This document shows positions 40,596-49,985 of a DNA stretch of 64,000 nucleotides, one piece after another. The notes under the pieces are model-generated. The model did no database searches, was not told where the DNA came from, and worked only from the letters and a program-made list of their open reading frames with translations. Within the stretch, counting starts at the first letter, position 1. Each line of letters begins with the position of its first letter. The stretch is from Caulobacter sp. (GTDB lineage Bacteria > Pseudomonadota > Alphaproteobacteria > Caulobacterales > Caulobacteraceae). The stretch lies in assembly GCA_021741355.1 (NCBI GenBank), contig JAIOXZ010000003.1:62001-126000 (forward strand), in the 5' to 3' direction. The translations under genes were made by a program, and so were the position numbers.

Positions 40596-42614
40596 CTAGA
40601 GCCCGCCCGGGCCGCATTCAGTGCGCAGATAGTCTTCCACCGCGTTCAGGACGATGGCGGTCTGGCCGGCTTCCCAGCGGTTGTACTGGTGGCCCATGTC
40701 CGGGATCGCCAGGTACTTGTAGGGCTTGCCGGCGGCGCGCAGGGCGGCGACGAACCGCTCCGATTCCCCGATCGGCACCGTCACGTCACGGTCGCCGTGG
40801 TAGAGGAAGATCGGGATCGAGACTTCCGGTCCATGATCGACGGGCGACAGGCCCTGGATCGACGGACGCTGCAGCTCCCGACCGATCCGGTTCTGGTTGA
40901 CCAGTTCGCGGAAGCGGTCGATCGAGGCGACGCCCGCGCCGGCGATGGCGCACTGGTACAGGCCGTTGGGCCGCACCGAGGCCGCCATGGCCGCATAGCC
41001 GCCGTAGGAGTAGCCGTGCATGGCCACCCGGTCCGGAGCGGCGATGCCCTGGGCGATCAGCCACTTCACGCCGTCGTCCTTGTCGTCCTGCATCTTCCCG
41101 CCCCATTCGGCGTCGCCGGCGCGCCAGAGCTTCTGGCCCCAGCCGTCGGAACCGCGGTACTGCGGCTGCAGCACGGCATAGCCGCGGGCGGCGAAGTACT
41201 GCGTCCAGCCGGAGCCGTCCCAGCCCATGCCGTCCCGGGCCCACGGGCCGCCGTGCGGCACGATGATGGTCGGGTAGGGGCCGGCGCCGTAGATTTCCGG
41301 TCGCGGCGTGGTCAGGAAGCCCGGGATCAGCAGGCCGTCACGCGCCGGGTACTGGATCAGGCGGGTGTCGCCGAGCGTGGCGGTGTTCAGCCACGGCCGC
41401 TGCGAGCCGAGCTTGGTCAGCTTGGTCCCGTCCGTCAGCAGATAGTACTCGGGCGGCTGGCGCGGGCCGGACTTGACGACGACCACGTATTTCATGTCGT
41501 CGGACCAGTCGGTGATGGTCGCGTCAGCGCCGTCACCGGTGGAGAAGCGGGCCTTCTCGCCGGTGGCGATGTCGGTCCAGGCGACGGGCACGGTGGTGAT
41601 CCCGAGCGCCTGACGCAGGCCCTTGGCGATCGCCTTCATCTTCTCGTCGATCCAGTAGACCTTGCCGGTCTCGCCCTCATAGGCGAAGCCGAGGATCGCG
41701 CCATAATTGCCGGCGGCAGGCGACTGGATCACGTCGCTGGCGTCGAACAGCTTGATCTCGAAGATCGGCTCGAGGAACTTCTTGGCGGCGATGTCGTATT
41801 CAAAGATCGCCGTCTTGTCGCGACCGGCGTTGGTCCGCACGTAGATGATGTTGGGGTTTTCGCTGAAGCCCACGATCTCCTTGGGTTCGCGGTCGGCGGC
41901 GAACCAGCGGAAGTGCTCTTCCCACTGGTCGTTGGCCGGATTGCGGATCCACTGGGCGACGTAGACCTTGCCGTTCTCGAAATCGACGGACTGACGGGCG
42001 CGGATTTCGCCCTTCAGGTCGACCTGTTCACCGCCGAACTTGTCGGAGCCCGTGCCGACCTTCTTGCGGCTGCCCGAATAGAGGTCGAGCAGGTAGAAAT
42101 TGGCGTCTTCATAGCTCTGGATGAGGATGTTGCGCGGGTCACGGGGCAGGGTCGACACCACGCCGGCGGGCGGGCCGGAGGTCTGGTCGGTGGTGCCCAG
42201 CGCGTTGCGCCACACCTTGCCTTCGAGGTCGGTGGTGAAGAAGCGGAACAGGTGGGTCTTGGTCGAGCCCGACGTGATCGTCTGGCGCACCGAGATCCGG
42301 ATCCGGTCGTTCTTCAGGAAGCCGACGCCCATGCATTTGGAGCGGTCGCCGCAGCCCAGATTGACCGGCGGCTTGTCCATGGCGTCCGTGCTCCAGATGG
42401 AGACGTAGGTATTGACGCCGTCGGGCGAGACGATGGCGGCCAGGTGCTTGCCGTCAGGCGAGAGGCTGACATTGCTGATCGCCGATTCGCGGTCGAAGTC
42501 GGCGGCGCTGGGCGGGGAAGCGCCGGGCGCCTGGGCCTGGCCGGGCGCAGCCACGGCGAGGCCGAGGAGCGAAATCGCGGCGGCGAGACAGAGAGAACGG
42601 AGTTTCGGCGTCAC
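40596..42614 (-). CDS. S9 family peptidase (prolyl oligopeptidase/DPP-like), secreted
   Basis: Signal peptide; VAMHGYSYGGYAAMAA nucleophile motif; LYHGDRDVTVPIGES; IPDMGHQY. Confidence 0.92.
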   Translation of the reverse strand: MTPKLRSLCLAAAISLLGLAVAAPGQAQAPGASPPSAADFDRESAISNVSLSPDGKHLAAIVSPDGVNTYVSIWSTDAMDKPPVNLGCGDRSKCMGVGFLKNDRIRISVRQTITSGSTKTHLFRFFTTDLEGKVWRNALGTTDQTSGPPAGVVSTLPRDPRNILIQSYEDANFYLLDLYSGSRKKVGTGSDKFGGEQVDLKGEIRARQSVDFENGKVYVAQWIRNPANDQWEEHFRWFAADREPKEIVGFSENPNIIYVRTNAGRDKTAIFEYDIAAKKFLEPIFEIKLFDASDVIQSPAAGNYGAILGFAYEGETGKVYWIDEKMKAIAKGLRQALGITTVPVAWTDIATGEKARFSTGDGADATITDWSDDMKYVVVVKSGPRQPPEYYLLTDGTKLTKLGSQRPWLNTATLGDTRLIQYPARDGLLIPGFLTTPRPEIYGAGPYPTIIVPHGGPWARDGMGWDGSGWTQYFAARGYAVLQPQYRGSDGWGQKLWRAGDAEWGGKMQDDKDDGVKWLIAQGIAAPDRVAMHGYSYGGYAAMAASVRPNGLYQCAIAGAGVASIDRFRELVNQNRIGRELQRPSIQGLSPVDHGPEVSIPIFLYHGDRDVTVPIGESERFVAALRAAGKPYKYLAIPDMGHQYNRWEAGQTAIVLNAVEDYLRTECGPGGL

Positions 42615-42974
42615 GGTGACCCCTCGAAGCTGGTTTTCGCTCGCCCGCCACGGGAATCATTCCCCGATGACGTCAGAAATGGTGGCGAAGCGCGGCCGAC
42701 AGACGGCCAATCGGTGGCTAATCTAACCTCTCTGGCCGTTTCGCCAAGCTGATCTTGCCTTTCCCCTTTCGTAACGTTTTCGGGCAGGCGATGCCCGCGT
42801 TGGGGGAAACTGTGGCGGGATTGTTACGCTCGGATGGCAAGGCGGCGAAAATGCGTCATCATTGTTGTCGGGGGCTTCGAAACTGCTAGTTTCGGTTCAC
42901 CGCGCGGGATTGTATCCCGTCGCCGGCCGTCTGACGGCCGCTGAATCATCGGGTTACTGGGGATTTAAAACCAA

Positions 42975-45968
42975 ATGCTGGACCGCAAGCTTCTCCTGGG
43001 CACGACTGTGATCGCCGGCTTCGCCGCCGCGCTCGCGATCGCCACGCCCACCGTGTCGTTCGCTCAGACGACGCCTCCCGCCACCACGGCTGACGACGAA
43101 GACGACACCGAAGTCGAAGCCCTGGTCGTCACCGGCTCGCGCATCAAGCGGTCCGAGTTCACCAGCCCGGCCCCGATCCAGGTGATCACCGCCGAGTCCT
43201 CGACGCTCGAAGGTCTGGTCGACACGACCGAGATCCTCCAGCAGTCGACGCTGGCCAGCGGCTCGTTCCAGGTCAACAACATGCTGACCGGCTTCGTCGT
43301 CGACGGCGGCCCCGGCGTGAACACGATCTCGCTGCGCGGCCTCGGCGCCACGCGCACCCTGGTTCTGCTGAACGGCCGTCGCGTCGGTCCGGCCGGCGTG
43401 CGCGGCACGGTCGGCCCGGTCGACCTGAACGTCATCCCCAACTCCTCGATCGAGCGCGTTGAAATCCTGAAGGACGGCGCTTCGTCCATCTACGGCTCCG
43501 ACGCCGTGGCCGGCGTGGTCAACATCATCACCAAGTCGAACCTCGACGGCGCTGAACTCTCGGCCTTCTACAAGGCCGGCGAAGAGCAGGGCGGCGAGTA
43601 CCTCCGCCTCAACGGCGTGTGGGGCAAGACCTTCGACCGCGGTTTCGTGACCGTCTCGGCTGACTACTCCGAGCAAAAGGCCCTGCGCCGCAGCGACCGC
43701 GACAACCTGGCCTGTTCGTCCGACTACCTGCAGAACGCCGCCACCGGCGCGCGGATTGACTACCTCGGGCTCGACGGCCAGCCGAAGTGCTACAACGTCA
43801 TCAACAACGTGTTCGACTACCCGCAGTTCTACGGCGGCTTCTTCCAGTACCGTGATCCGGCGCTGGCCGGCGTCTATCCGGCGACCCCGGGCCTCCAGCC
43901 TGACCCCACGCGCTTCGGCGGCGGCCTCGCCGCTCAGCTGATCCGTTCGGCGCGCGCCAACGCCGGCATGCCGGAATCCTACCCGTACGCCAACTACGAC
44001 AGCCCCTATGACCAGAACCGTACGGTCATCAGCCCGGTCAAGCGCTCCACGCTGTTCGGCACGTTCGGCTACGACATCACCCCGGGCGCCGAGCTCTACG
44101 GCGAGTTCCTCTACAACCGTCGTGAGTCGCAGCAGGACAGCGTTCGTCAGCTGTTCCCGTCGGTCGTCGCCAACAACCCGAACAACGCGGTCTTCGCGAC
44201 GACGGGCCTGACCGACCGCGGCATCATGCGGCCGATCATCGCGATCCCGTACAGCTTCGCCCAGGAAGTCGACTACACGCGCGGCGTCATCGGCCTGCGC
44301 GGCACCTTCGACGGCGCCTTCCTGAACAACTGGGACTGGGACCTGTTCTACCAGTTCTCGCGTTCGGACGGCGAGTACACCGGCGACATCGTCTATAACG
44401 ACCGCGTTCGCGCCACCACGGCCACGGCCCTGGCTTGCGACAACACGCTGATCACGATCTCCAACGGCCTGCCGGGCGGCAACTGCTCGACCCTGCCGGC
44501 CGGTGGCATCCCCTGGTACACCTCGCGCGTCATCTCGGGCGACTTCACGGCCGCCGAACGGGCCTTCCTGTTCGCGACCGAAACCGGCACCACCACCTAC
44601 GATCAGGACCTGGTCGAAGGCAGCATCTCCGGTGACCTGTTCACCCTGCCGGCCGGTCCGGTCGGCGCGGCCATCGGCTTCCAGTGGCGCAAGGAATCGA
44701 TCGACGACACCCCCGGCATCACGTCGCAGACCTACAACATCTGGGGTCTGACCTCGGCCGGCCGTACGGCTGGTGACGACACCATCAAGGAAGTGTTCGC
44801 CGAGTTCGCGATCCCGGTCGCCAAGGGCATGCCGGGCATTGAAAGCCTGGATCTGTCGCTGTCGGGCCGTTACACCGACTACGCCAGCTACGGCTCCAAC
44901 AGCACCTACAAGGTCGGCCTCAACTGGCAGATCGTCCCGGCCTTCCGCGCCCGCGCCACCTACGGCACCTCGTTCCGCGCCCCGGCGCTGTACGAGCAAT
45001 TCCTGGGCGACCAAACGGGCTTCCTGGGCCAGACTTCGGTTGACCCCTGCATCCAGTGGCAGAACAGCACCGACCCGATCCTGCAGTTCAACTGCGGCAC
45101 CAACCCGGCCGGTCCGATGCTTCCCGCCGGTTACGGCGGCGGCACCAACGGTTCGGCGCTCATCTACTCGGGCGGCGGCACGGGCCTGAAGGCTGAAGAG
45201 TCCAAGGCCTACACCCTCGGTGTGATCTGGACCCCGAGCTTCATCGACCTCAGCGTGGCGATCGATTACTTCGACATCTCGCTGACCGACCAGGTGACCA
45301 AGTTCGGCGCCGGCAACATCGTCGAGCAGTGCTACTCGCGCACCAGCTTCCCGACGAACTTCTTCTGCACGCAGTTCGTCCGTGGTGGCGTCGGCATCAA
45401 CTTCGGCATCACCGAAGTGCATGACGACTACATCAACATCGCGGAAGAGAAGAACCGCGGTATCGACCTGACCCTGCGCTACCAGCACGAATTCGACCTC
45501 GGTCGTCTGACGCTGGACGGTCAGTTCACCTGGCAGCTGGCCACCTCCACCGAACTGCAGGTCGGCACCGGTATCGACGACTTCAACGGCACGACCAACG
45601 GCTACGACGGCCCGGACTTCACCGGCCAGCTCGGCGCGCGCTTCGACAGCGGCGACTGGACGTTCAACTGGGCGACCGACCTGATCGGCAAGGGCTCCGA
45701 CACCGAGCCGTTCGGCGGCGACGTGTTCTCGAGCACCCGCTACCAGACCAACGTGTACTACAAGCAGTACACCGAGTTCACGGCGTACCACGACATCTCG
45801 GTCCGTCGTAAGTTCGACACCTGGACGGTGGTTGGCGGCATCACCAACCTGTTCGACGAGCGGGCTCCGTCCGCCTCGGCCGGCCAGTTCCGGCTCGGCA
45901 CCGCGGCCCTCAACCAGTACGACCTGGTTGGCCGCAGCCTCTTCGTGAACGTGTCCAAGAAGTGGTAA
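42975..45968 (+). CDS. TonB-dependent receptor
   Basis: EVEALVVTGSRIKRSEFTSPAPIQVI; GLGATRTLVLLNGRRVGPAGVRG; IERVEILKDGASSIYGSDAVAGVVNIITK. Confidence 0.93.
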   Translation: MLDRKLLLGTTVIAGFAAALAIATPTVSFAQTTPPATTADDEDDTEVEALVVTGSRIKRSEFTSPAPIQVITAESSTLEGLVDTTEILQQSTLASGSFQVNNMLTGFVVDGGPGVNTISLRGLGATRTLVLLNGRRVGPAGVRGTVGPVDLNVIPNSSIERVEILKDGASSIYGSDAVAGVVNIITKSNLDGAELSAFYKAGEEQGGEYLRLNGVWGKTFDRGFVTVSADYSEQKALRRSDRDNLACSSDYLQNAATGARIDYLGLDGQPKCYNVINNVFDYPQFYGGFFQYRDPALAGVYPATPGLQPDPTRFGGGLAAQLIRSARANAGMPESYPYANYDSPYDQNRTVISPVKRSTLFGTFGYDITPGAELYGEFLYNRRESQQDSVRQLFPSVVANNPNNAVFATTGLTDRGIMRPIIAIPYSFAQEVDYTRGVIGLRGTFDGAFLNNWDWDLFYQFSRSDGEYTGDIVYNDRVRATTATALACDNTLITISNGLPGGNCSTLPAGGIPWYTSRVISGDFTAAERAFLFATETGTTTYDQDLVEGSISGDLFTLPAGPVGAAIGFQWRKESIDDTPGITSQTYNIWGLTSAGRTAGDDTIKEVFAEFAIPVAKGMPGIESLDLSLSGRYTDYASYGSNSTYKVGLNWQIVPAFRARATYGTSFRAPALYEQFLGDQTGFLGQTSVDPCIQWQNSTDPILQFNCGTNPAGPMLPAGYGGGTNGSALIYSGGGTGLKAEESKAYTLGVIWTPSFIDLSVAIDYFDISLTDQVTKFGAGNIVEQCYSRTSFPTNFFCTQFVRGGVGINFGITEVHDDYINIAEEKNRGIDLTLRYQHEFDLGRLTLDGQFTWQLATSTELQVGTGIDDFNGTTNGYDGPDFTGQLGARFDSGDWTFNWATDLIGKGSDTEPFGGDVFSSTRYQTNVYYKQYTEFTAYHDISVRRKFDTWTVVGGITNLFDERAPSASAGQFRLGTAALNQYDLVGRSLFVNVSKKW

Positions 45969-45993
45969 TCTGATCTCATCAGAGACCTGAACG

Positions 45994-46026
45994 GGGCGGC
46001 GGAGGAAACTCCGCCGCCCTTTTCTT
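45994..46026 (+). terminator. Rho-independent terminator after the TonB-dependent receptor
   Basis: gggcggcggag-gaaa-ctccgccgccc followed by ttttctttt. Confidence 0.87.
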
Positions 46027-46054
46027 TTGCGCATCGGGTCGATAGGCCAAACCT

Positions 46055-47650
46055 ATGTCCCCCCAGACCGCCCCGCTGATCGACAAGGCCCTGCAACACT
46101 ACGCCCGCGGCCAGGCGCGCGAGGCGCATACCCTGTGCCTCCAGACGCTGCGCGCCGATCCGCAGGCGGGCGCCGCCTATGCCCTGCTGGGCCGGATCGC
46201 CGCCGACCAGCGCGTCTTTGACCAGGCGATCGACCTTCTTCAGCGGGCATTGGCGATTGACCCGCGTCAGGCGCCCTGGGGCGCTGATCTCGCGCGCAGC
46301 CTGATCGGCCTGAACCGCGAGGGGCCGGCCCTGATCGCGGCGAAGCAGGCGCTCGCGCTCGGTCCCGCTGATCCCCGGACCTTCGACACCTTGGGCGTCG
46401 TGTTCAGTCGTGTCGGCCATCAGGCGGAGGCGGCGGTTTGTTTCCGCGCGGCCCACCAGCTCACGCCGACCCATCCGGGCTATCTGCTCAATCTCGGCTG
46501 GGCGGAGCAGTACCTCGGAGATTTCGCCGCCGCCGAGCAGGCCTGGCGGCGCTGCATCGCGCTGGATCCCGACAACGAGCGGGCCATCTCGGCGCTCGTC
46601 CAGATGGTCACCCAGACCCGCGACGATCACTTCATCCCGACGCTGGAGCGGCTGTTCGCCCGCGCCGCCGGCGATGCCGAGCGCCGACTGCGCATCGGTC
46701 ACGCCCTGGCCAAGACATTCGAGGACCAGGGCGAGCCCCTCCAGTCCTTCGACTGGCTGGTCCGGGCCAAGTCCGCCCGCGCGGCCGCCGCCATGACCCT
46801 GCCGGCCTGGCAGGACGCCCTGTTCGCCGCCGCGCGCGCCACCGCGCCCCGACCTGCGACTGCCGCACCCGGCCACGGCTCCAATGAGCCGATCTTCGTC
46901 TTCGGCCTGCCCCGCAGCGGCACGACCCTGGTCGAGCGGATCATCACCAGCCACCCCTCGGTCATTTCCGCCGGAGAGCCGATGGACCTGGCGATCCTCG
47001 CCCGCCGCCTCGCGGGCGCACCGACGCGGGAGCTGATCGACGGCCCGACGCTCGCCGCAGCGGCTTCAGCGGACCTGTCGCGCCTGGGCGCCGACTATGT
47101 CGCCGCGATCCGCGCGCGCCACCCGGGCCAGGGGCGCTTCACCGACAAGACGCCGCTCAATGTCCTCTACGCCGGCCTGATTCACGCGGCCCTGCCGAAT
47201 GCGCGGATGGTCTGTCTGCGACGCCACCCGGTGGACAGCTGCCTGGCGATCTTCCGCCAGATCTTCTCGACGGGCTTCGCCTACTACGACTGGGTCTATT
47301 CGCTGGAGGCGACGGCGCGCTTCTACCTGGCGTTCGATGGTCTGGTCGCCCACTGGCGCGAGACCTTGCCGGCCGACCGGTTCCTGGAAGTGTCCTACGA
47401 GGCCGTGGTCGCCGACCAGGAGGGGCAGGCGCGGGCGCTGCTGGCCTGGCTCGACCTGCCCTGGACCGACGCCGCGCTGACCTTTCACGAGAACGCCGCG
47501 CCGGTCGCCACGGCCAGCGCCGCCCAGGTCCGCAAGCCGGTCTACGCCAGCTCCGTCGGCCGCTGGAAACGCTACGGCGGCCGGCTGAAGCCGCTGACCG
47601 ACATCCTCATCGCCGGCGGCGTGATGTCGGCGGACGAGCTGGAGGGTTAG
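46055..47650 (+). CDS. TPR-containing sulfotransferase family protein
   Basis: N-terminal TPR units; PIFVFGLPRSGTTLVERIITSHPSVISAGE (PAPS 5'-phosphosulfate loop); MVCLRRHPVDSCLAIFRQIF. Confidence 0.88.
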   Translation: MSPQTAPLIDKALQHYARGQAREAHTLCLQTLRADPQAGAAYALLGRIAADQRVFDQAIDLLQRALAIDPRQAPWGADLARSLIGLNREGPALIAAKQALALGPADPRTFDTLGVVFSRVGHQAEAAVCFRAAHQLTPTHPGYLLNLGWAEQYLGDFAAAEQAWRRCIALDPDNERAISALVQMVTQTRDDHFIPTLERLFARAAGDAERRLRIGHALAKTFEDQGEPLQSFDWLVRAKSARAAAAMTLPAWQDALFAAARATAPRPATAAPGHGSNEPIFVFGLPRSGTTLVERIITSHPSVISAGEPMDLAILARRLAGAPTRELIDGPTLAAAASADLSRLGADYVAAIRARHPGQGRFTDKTPLNVLYAGLIHAALPNARMVCLRRHPVDSCLAIFRQIFSTGFAYYDWVYSLEATARFYLAFDGLVAHWRETLPADRFLEVSYEAVVADQEGQARALLAWLDLPWTDAALTFHENAAPVATASAAQVRKPVYASSVGRWKRYGGRLKPLTDILIAGGVMSADELEG

Positions 47651-47656
47651 CGTCCC

Positions 47657-49459
47657 CTACCGAACGGGCGTCGGCGCCAGTACGGCGGCGCCGGACGGGG
47701 TGGCGCGCAGACGGGCGGCGGCCATCTCGTCGAGGATCGCCGCGGCGCGCGGATCACCCATCACCCAGCCGGCGGCGGCGAGCGTCCGCATCGAGGTCGA
47801 ACTGACCCCGAACATCTTCTCGAACGCCTCGAACGGAGAGGACGGCGCGTCCATGTGGCGGATGCGGACCTCGCCCTTGATCCCGGCCAGGGCCTTCGCC
47901 CGGTCGATGGCTTCGTAGTAGCCGCCGAGGCTGTCGACCAGCTTCAGCTGCCGCGCCTGGACGCCGGTCCAGACCCGGCCCTTGGCGATTTCGCGCACGC
48001 GGTCGACGGGCAGCTTGCGCCCCTCGGCCACACGGCCGACGAAGCCGTCATAGATATGGTCCATCCACTGGGCGAAGGCGGCCCGCTGGTCGGGCGTGAA
48101 GCCGCCGGCCGTGCCGAAGGCGCCGGCGTACTCGCCGCCGACCGCCGTGGTGCGCACATCGATGCCGAACCGCGACAGGGCGTCGCCCAGCGCGAACTTG
48201 CCGCCATAGACGCCGATCGATCCGGTCAGGGTCGTCGGCTGGGCGACGATCTCGTTGGCGTGCGAGGAGATCCAGTAGCCGCCCGAGGCGGCGTAGGTGC
48301 CCATGCTGACCACCACCGGCTTGCCGGCCTTCCGCGCGGCCTTCACGGCCGCCAGGATCTGCTCGGACGCGGTGTCCGACCCGCCGGGCGAGGAGACGCG
48401 GAAGACGATCGCCTTCACGTCCTTGTCCTCGATGGCCTTGTAGAAGGAGTCGGACACATCGTCGGACCAGACGGTGTCGTCGCCGGAGAACGGGTTACCG
48501 CCGCCGCTGCGTCCGGTCATGATAGGCCCCTCGGCGCCGATCACGGCGATGACCGACTTGCCGCCCAGGCCGCCGGTGGCGCGCTGGCTGCGGACCGTCT
48601 GGGTCATGTAGTCGTCGAACTCCACCAGCTTGGCCTTGCCGCCCACCCGGGCGATCAGGGCCTCGCTCGCTTCACGCACCTGACCGACCTTGTCGATCAG
48701 GCCCTTGCGGGCGGCGTCCTCGGCGGAATAGGGACCGGCCTCGATGGTGCGGACGAAGGCCACCGGCTCCTTCCTGCGGTCGATGGCGGCGGTCAGTATG
48801 CCGGTGCGGTAGACCGATCCCATCCAGGACGTCGCCGACTCGCGGTGCGCGGCGGTGTAGTCGTTGTAGAGGTAGGGATTGACGGCGTTTTTGTACTCCA
48901 TGCGCTGCTCGTAGTCGGCCTTGACGCCGTACTTGTCGAAGAAGCGCTTGAAGAACATGTCCTCGCCGGCCAGACCGACGGCCTGGAACGAGCTGTCGGG
49001 CTGCATCCACAGGGCGTCGGTCGCCGCGCCGAGCATGTAGGTCGAGGTCACCACGCCGGACGGGTACAGGCCCTGGCTATGCGCCCAGATCGGCTTGCCG
49101 GCCTTGCGGAAGTGGAGGAAGGCGAGGCGCAGTTCGTCGGCCGCCGCCGGCGCCATCCCGCCCTCGGGCAGGCGGACAAAGATGGCCTTCACCTTGTCGT
49201 CGGTCTCGGCGTGGCGCAGCGCCTCGATCACCGAGACGACCGACAGGCTGGAACCACCGAACGCGGCGAACGGATTTTTCGGATCCTGGTCGGTCATGCC
49301 GCCGCGCAGGTCCAGTTCCAGCACGGCCTGGGCCGGGGTGGTGTCCTTCGGGTTGCTGGCCGCGCCGATGATCGACCCGATCACCAGAAACGGGATCAGC
49401 ACGAAGAACAACACCAGACCGGCGAAGACGCCAGCCATGGTCAGAAGGAACTGCTTCAT
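47657..49459 (-). CDS. sppA: Signal peptide peptidase SppA, 67K type
   Basis: VSSPGGSDTASEQI; VVSMGTYAASGGYWISSHANEIVAQPTTLTGSIGVYGGKF; N-terminal SppA duplication. Confidence 0.93.
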   Translation of the reverse strand: MKQFLLTMAGVFAGLVLFFVLIPFLVIGSIIGAASNPKDTTPAQAVLELDLRGGMTDQDPKNPFAAFGGSSLSVVSVIEALRHAETDDKVKAIFVRLPEGGMAPAAADELRLAFLHFRKAGKPIWAHSQGLYPSGVVTSTYMLGAATDALWMQPDSSFQAVGLAGEDMFFKRFFDKYGVKADYEQRMEYKNAVNPYLYNDYTAAHRESATSWMGSVYRTGILTAAIDRRKEPVAFVRTIEAGPYSAEDAARKGLIDKVGQVREASEALIARVGGKAKLVEFDDYMTQTVRSQRATGGLGGKSVIAVIGAEGPIMTGRSGGGNPFSGDDTVWSDDVSDSFYKAIEDKDVKAIVFRVSSPGGSDTASEQILAAVKAARKAGKPVVVSMGTYAASGGYWISSHANEIVAQPTTLTGSIGVYGGKFALGDALSRFGIDVRTTAVGGEYAGAFGTAGGFTPDQRAAFAQWMDHIYDGFVGRVAEGRKLPVDRVREIAKGRVWTGVQARQLKLVDSLGGYYEAIDRAKALAGIKGEVRIRHMDAPSSPFEAFEKMFGVSSTSMRTLAAAGWVMGDPRAAAILDEMAAARLRATPSGAAVLAPTPVR

Positions 49460-49522
49460 CGGGGACCCCGGTTGGAACTCGCGTCCACGCTATATGGGTC
49501 CGCGTTCGCGTCAAATGAACAC

Positions 49523-49569
49523 GGGGACACACTCCCCGCGAAATCGTTCTGAATCATGATTTCGCGGGG
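49523..49569. repeat. Family D-like half element with 12-bp palindrome
   Basis: ggggacacact followed by ccccgcgaaatc (49534-49545) / gatttcgcgggg (49558-49569). Confidence 0.6.
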
Positions 49570-49580
49570 CGCGGGAAAGA

Positions 49581-49657
49581 TGGTCGGAGTGAAAGGATTC
49601 GAACCTTCGACCCCCGCCTCCCGAAGACGGTGCTCTACCAGACTGAGCTACACTCCG
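49581..49657 (-). tRNA. tRNA-Pro (CGG)
   Basis: Minus-strand cggagtgtagctcagtctggtagagcaccgtcttcgggaggcgggggtcgaaggttcgaatcctttcactccgacca. Confidence 0.95.
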
Positions 49658-49803
49658 ACGTAAGGACGCGGCTTATAGAGGCGACTTCCCGGGACCGCAA
49701 GCGACCATCAGAAACCGTTTCACACGACGTTGCATCCAGTCCCCGCCTGCGCTATCTGACCCGCCTCGCGACGCATGGCTCCCCGGAGCCGCGCCGTTCC
49801 TGC

Positions 49804-49877
49804 TGGGGAATGGTGTAATGGTAACACAGCGGTTTTTGGTACCGTCATTCTAGGTTCGAGTCCTAGTTCCCCAGCCA
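49804..49877 (+). tRNA. tRNA-Gln (TTG)
   Basis: tggggaatggtgtaatggtaacacagcggtttttggtaccgtcattctaggttcgagtcctagttccccagcca. Confidence 0.95.
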
Positions 49878-49985
49878 CTTCCTTTCCCCCATCGACGATC
49901 CCCGCGGGGCACGCGGCGCTTTGCCGACGGCCCCAAGCCCGATAGGTTGCACGGGGTCGCACGTGGCGGACCCGGGAGTGCGTGA

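Noticed and set aside
39830-40900. 356-aa plus ORF in the intergenic interval
   Set aside because: Translation is Pro/Arg-rich low complexity, crosses several palindromes and runs antisense into the S9 peptidase.
42954-46034. 1026-aa minus-strand ORF opposite the TonB receptor
   Set aside because: Shadow frame of a high-GC gene: composition is R/V/G/A-rich with no recognisable domain, while the plus strand encodes a clear TonB-dependent receptor.
31438-47650. Lasso-peptide biosynthetic cluster
   Set aside because: TonB receptors and an S9 enzyme are present, but I saw no precursor, B/C maturation genes, or sigma/anti-sigma pair.
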